Source: Saprospiraceae bacterium
GTDB lineage: Bacteria; Bacteroidota; Bacteroidia; Chitinophagales; Saprospiraceae
Length of the DNA: 32,485 nt
Assembly: GCA_021298575.1 (NCBI GenBank)
Contig: JAJTFM010000027.1
Span: 1-32,485, forward strand
Reading direction: 5' to 3'
In this document: positions 31,462-32,485 of the stretch, piece after piece
Position numbering within the stretch: the stretch's first letter is position 1
How the letters are laid out: each line of letters opens with the position of its first letter
The notes under the pieces: generated by a model
Seen by the model: the letters and a program-made list of their open reading frames with translations, nothing else
Databases searched by the model: none
Told to the model about the DNA's origin: nothing
Translations under genes and position numbers: made by a program

Positions 31462-32241
31462 ATGAACACGCAGGAAAAAAAACTGGAGGCATTCGCACGA
31501 CTGCTCAAAATAATGGATGAACTGAGGGAGCAATGTCCCTGGGACAGGAAGCAGACTTTCCTCTCTCTCCGCAATCTGACCATCGAAGAAACCTACGAAC
31601 TGGCAGACGCCCTGCTCGAAAATGACCTGAAAGGGATCAGGGAGGAGGTGGGTGATATCCTGCTACACATGGTTTTTTACGCCAAAATAGGCTCTGAAAC
31701 AGGCGACTTTGACATCGCCGATGCGCTCAACGGCATCTGCGACAAACTGATCGCGCGGCACCCGCACATTTACGGCGATATAAAGGTGAGCGGCGAGGAA
31801 GAGGTGAAGCGAAACTGGGAACAGCTTAAACTGAAGGAAGGGAAAAAATCACTGCTGGAAGGGGTGCCCGCCAGTCTGCCGGCTATGGTCAAAGCCTACA
31901 GGATGCAGGAAAAAACCAAACAGGTGGGCTTCGAGTGGGAAAACGCGGAGCAGGTCTGGGAAAAGGTGGAAGAGGAAATAGGCGAACTGAGAGAGAATAT
32001 CGCCGGGAACGCCCCCAAAGAAGATATCGAGGAAGAATTTGGCGATGTGCTCTTCTCTTTGGTCAATTACGCCCGATTCATAGGCGTTGACCCGGAGACA
32101 GCCCTCGAGCGGGTGAATAAAAAATTCAAATCGCGCTTTGAATACATTGAAAAAAACGCACCGCGACCGCTGGCCGAAATGACACTCGCCGAAATGGATG
32201 TATTGTGGAATGAAGCTAAAAAGCGCGGAAAAAACGGATAG
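31462..32241 (+). CDS. mazG: MazG nucleoside triphosphate pyrophosphohydrolase
   Basis: 259 residues, close to E. coli MazG (263). Two MazG domains are visible as a repeat: N-terminal LREQCPWDRKQTFLSLRNLTIEETYELADAL with EEVGDILLHMVFYAKIG near residue 60, and C-terminal EKVEEEIGELRENI with EEEFGDVLFSLVNYARFIGVDPETAL near 190. These supply the Mg2+-binding E-E-x-x-E and E-x-x-D sets. The central segment KSLLEGVPASLPAMVKAYRMQEKTKQVGFEW is characteristic of the full-length enzyme. It hydrolyses (d)NTPs to monophosphate and pyrophosphate and limits non-canonical nucleotides. It is transcribed away from exbB. Confidence 0.95.
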   Translation: MNTQEKKLEAFARLLKIMDELREQCPWDRKQTFLSLRNLTIEETYELADALLENDLKGIREEVGDILLHMVFYAKIGSETGDFDIADALNGICDKLIARHPHIYGDIKVSGEEEVKRNWEQLKLKEGKKSLLEGVPASLPAMVKAYRMQEKTKQVGFEWENAEQVWEKVEEEIGELRENIAGNAPKEDIEEEFGDVLFSLVNYARFIGVDPETALERVNKKFKSRFEYIEKNAPRPLAEMTLAEMDVLWNEAKKRGKNG

Positions 32242-32282
32242 AAACACACCCGGTATCTCTCACATAGCAAGAGATGATTCCA

Positions 32283-32382
32283 CCTGTTTTCGACACATTT
32301 TTTTAAAAATATAAGATATTGTATATCAGTTATTTGCGTCAAAAAACATGTTTATTTTGGGTGTCCCAGTATCGAAAACAGG
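32283..32382. repeat. AT-rich 100-bp stretch bounded by 11-bp inverted repeats
   Basis: CCTGTTTTCGA at 32283-32293 recurs as its complement at 32372-32382 and the match extends to 13 of 14 positions. The interior is AT-rich and non-coding. No clear target duplication flanks it. It may be a decayed mobile-element pair of ends or the mazG terminator region. Confidence 0.45.
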
Positions 32383-32412
32383 AGACGGGTGGGCCGGGTA
32401 AATGGTTTTTCG

Positions 32413-32443
32413 CGCAGATGTCACGCAGATGTTTTGCGCAGAT
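32413..32443. repeat. Three spaced copies of CGCAGAT
   Basis: CGCAGAT occurs at 32413, 32424 and 32437, followed by a degenerate CACAGA. Such short decayed repeats are common in non-coding DNA of Bacteroidota. No gene is visible between mazG and the window end (about 240 bases). Confidence 0.55.
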
Positions 32444-32485
32444 TTTACACAGAAAACTAGTAAATCTCATGGAAGCAAATGAAAT

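Overview
The window is a piece of a Bacteroidota chromosome. Two secreted proteins look like type IX secretion (T9SS) or gliding-type cargo: a lamin-tail protein and a choice-of-anchor B protein with a C-terminal sorting domain. There is also a DUF5117/5118-type zinc metalloprotease and an ExbB-ExbD-TonB set. Several genes are preceded by the Bacteroidota -7 promoter octamer TAnnTTTG, three times as exactly TACTTTTG. Shine-Dalgarno sequences are weak or absent. I cannot name a genus.

Region 1 (1-18,691) is a surface or exopolysaccharide gene cluster, all on the + strand, with gaps of a few to about 60 bases or short overlaps, so probably co-transcribed. The left edge cuts into a large multidomain protein (WbsX/GH99-like, then GT4, then GT2). 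Next come an NDP-hexose 2,3-dehydratase, a GT61-type transferase, a GT4, two tandem paralogous GT2 enzymes, two sulfotransferases, a multi-pass membrane protein, an FkbM methyltransferase, two further SAM methyltransferases, a GT2 fragment, another GT4 and two more sulfotransferases. The cluster predicts a glycan containing a deoxygenated hexose and decorated with sulfate and methyl groups. Its 3' third is damaged. A methyltransferase/GT2 fusion has lost its junction (about 14,260), a methyltransferase lacks its N-terminal half (16,049-16,378), and a sugar epimerase lacks its NAD-binding N-terminus and carries a one-base frameshift (18,039-18,691).

Region 2 (18,700-28,430) holds exported proteins and one small housekeeping gene: a lamin-tail-domain protein (+), a choice-of-anchor B/T9SS protein (-), a zinc metalloprotease (-), ApaG (+) and a PhoD-like phosphatase (-). 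Between the first two, convergent, genes sits a 161-bp foldback element with perfect 20-bp terminal inverted repeats and a TTA direct repeat on each side. It appears to have inserted exactly where the two stop codons overlapped.

Region 3 (28,430-32,485) contains a small exported protein of unknown function, the exbB-exbD-tonB operon (-), and mazG (+). The divergent exbB/mazG intergenic space carries a perfect 19-bp hairpin in the presumed exbB leader and a nested stem-loop directly before mazG. The last 240 bases carry no gene, only an AT-rich stretch bounded by inverted repeats and degenerate CGCAGAT repeats.

I saw no rRNA, tRNA, CRISPR array, complete insertion sequence, phage or defence genes.
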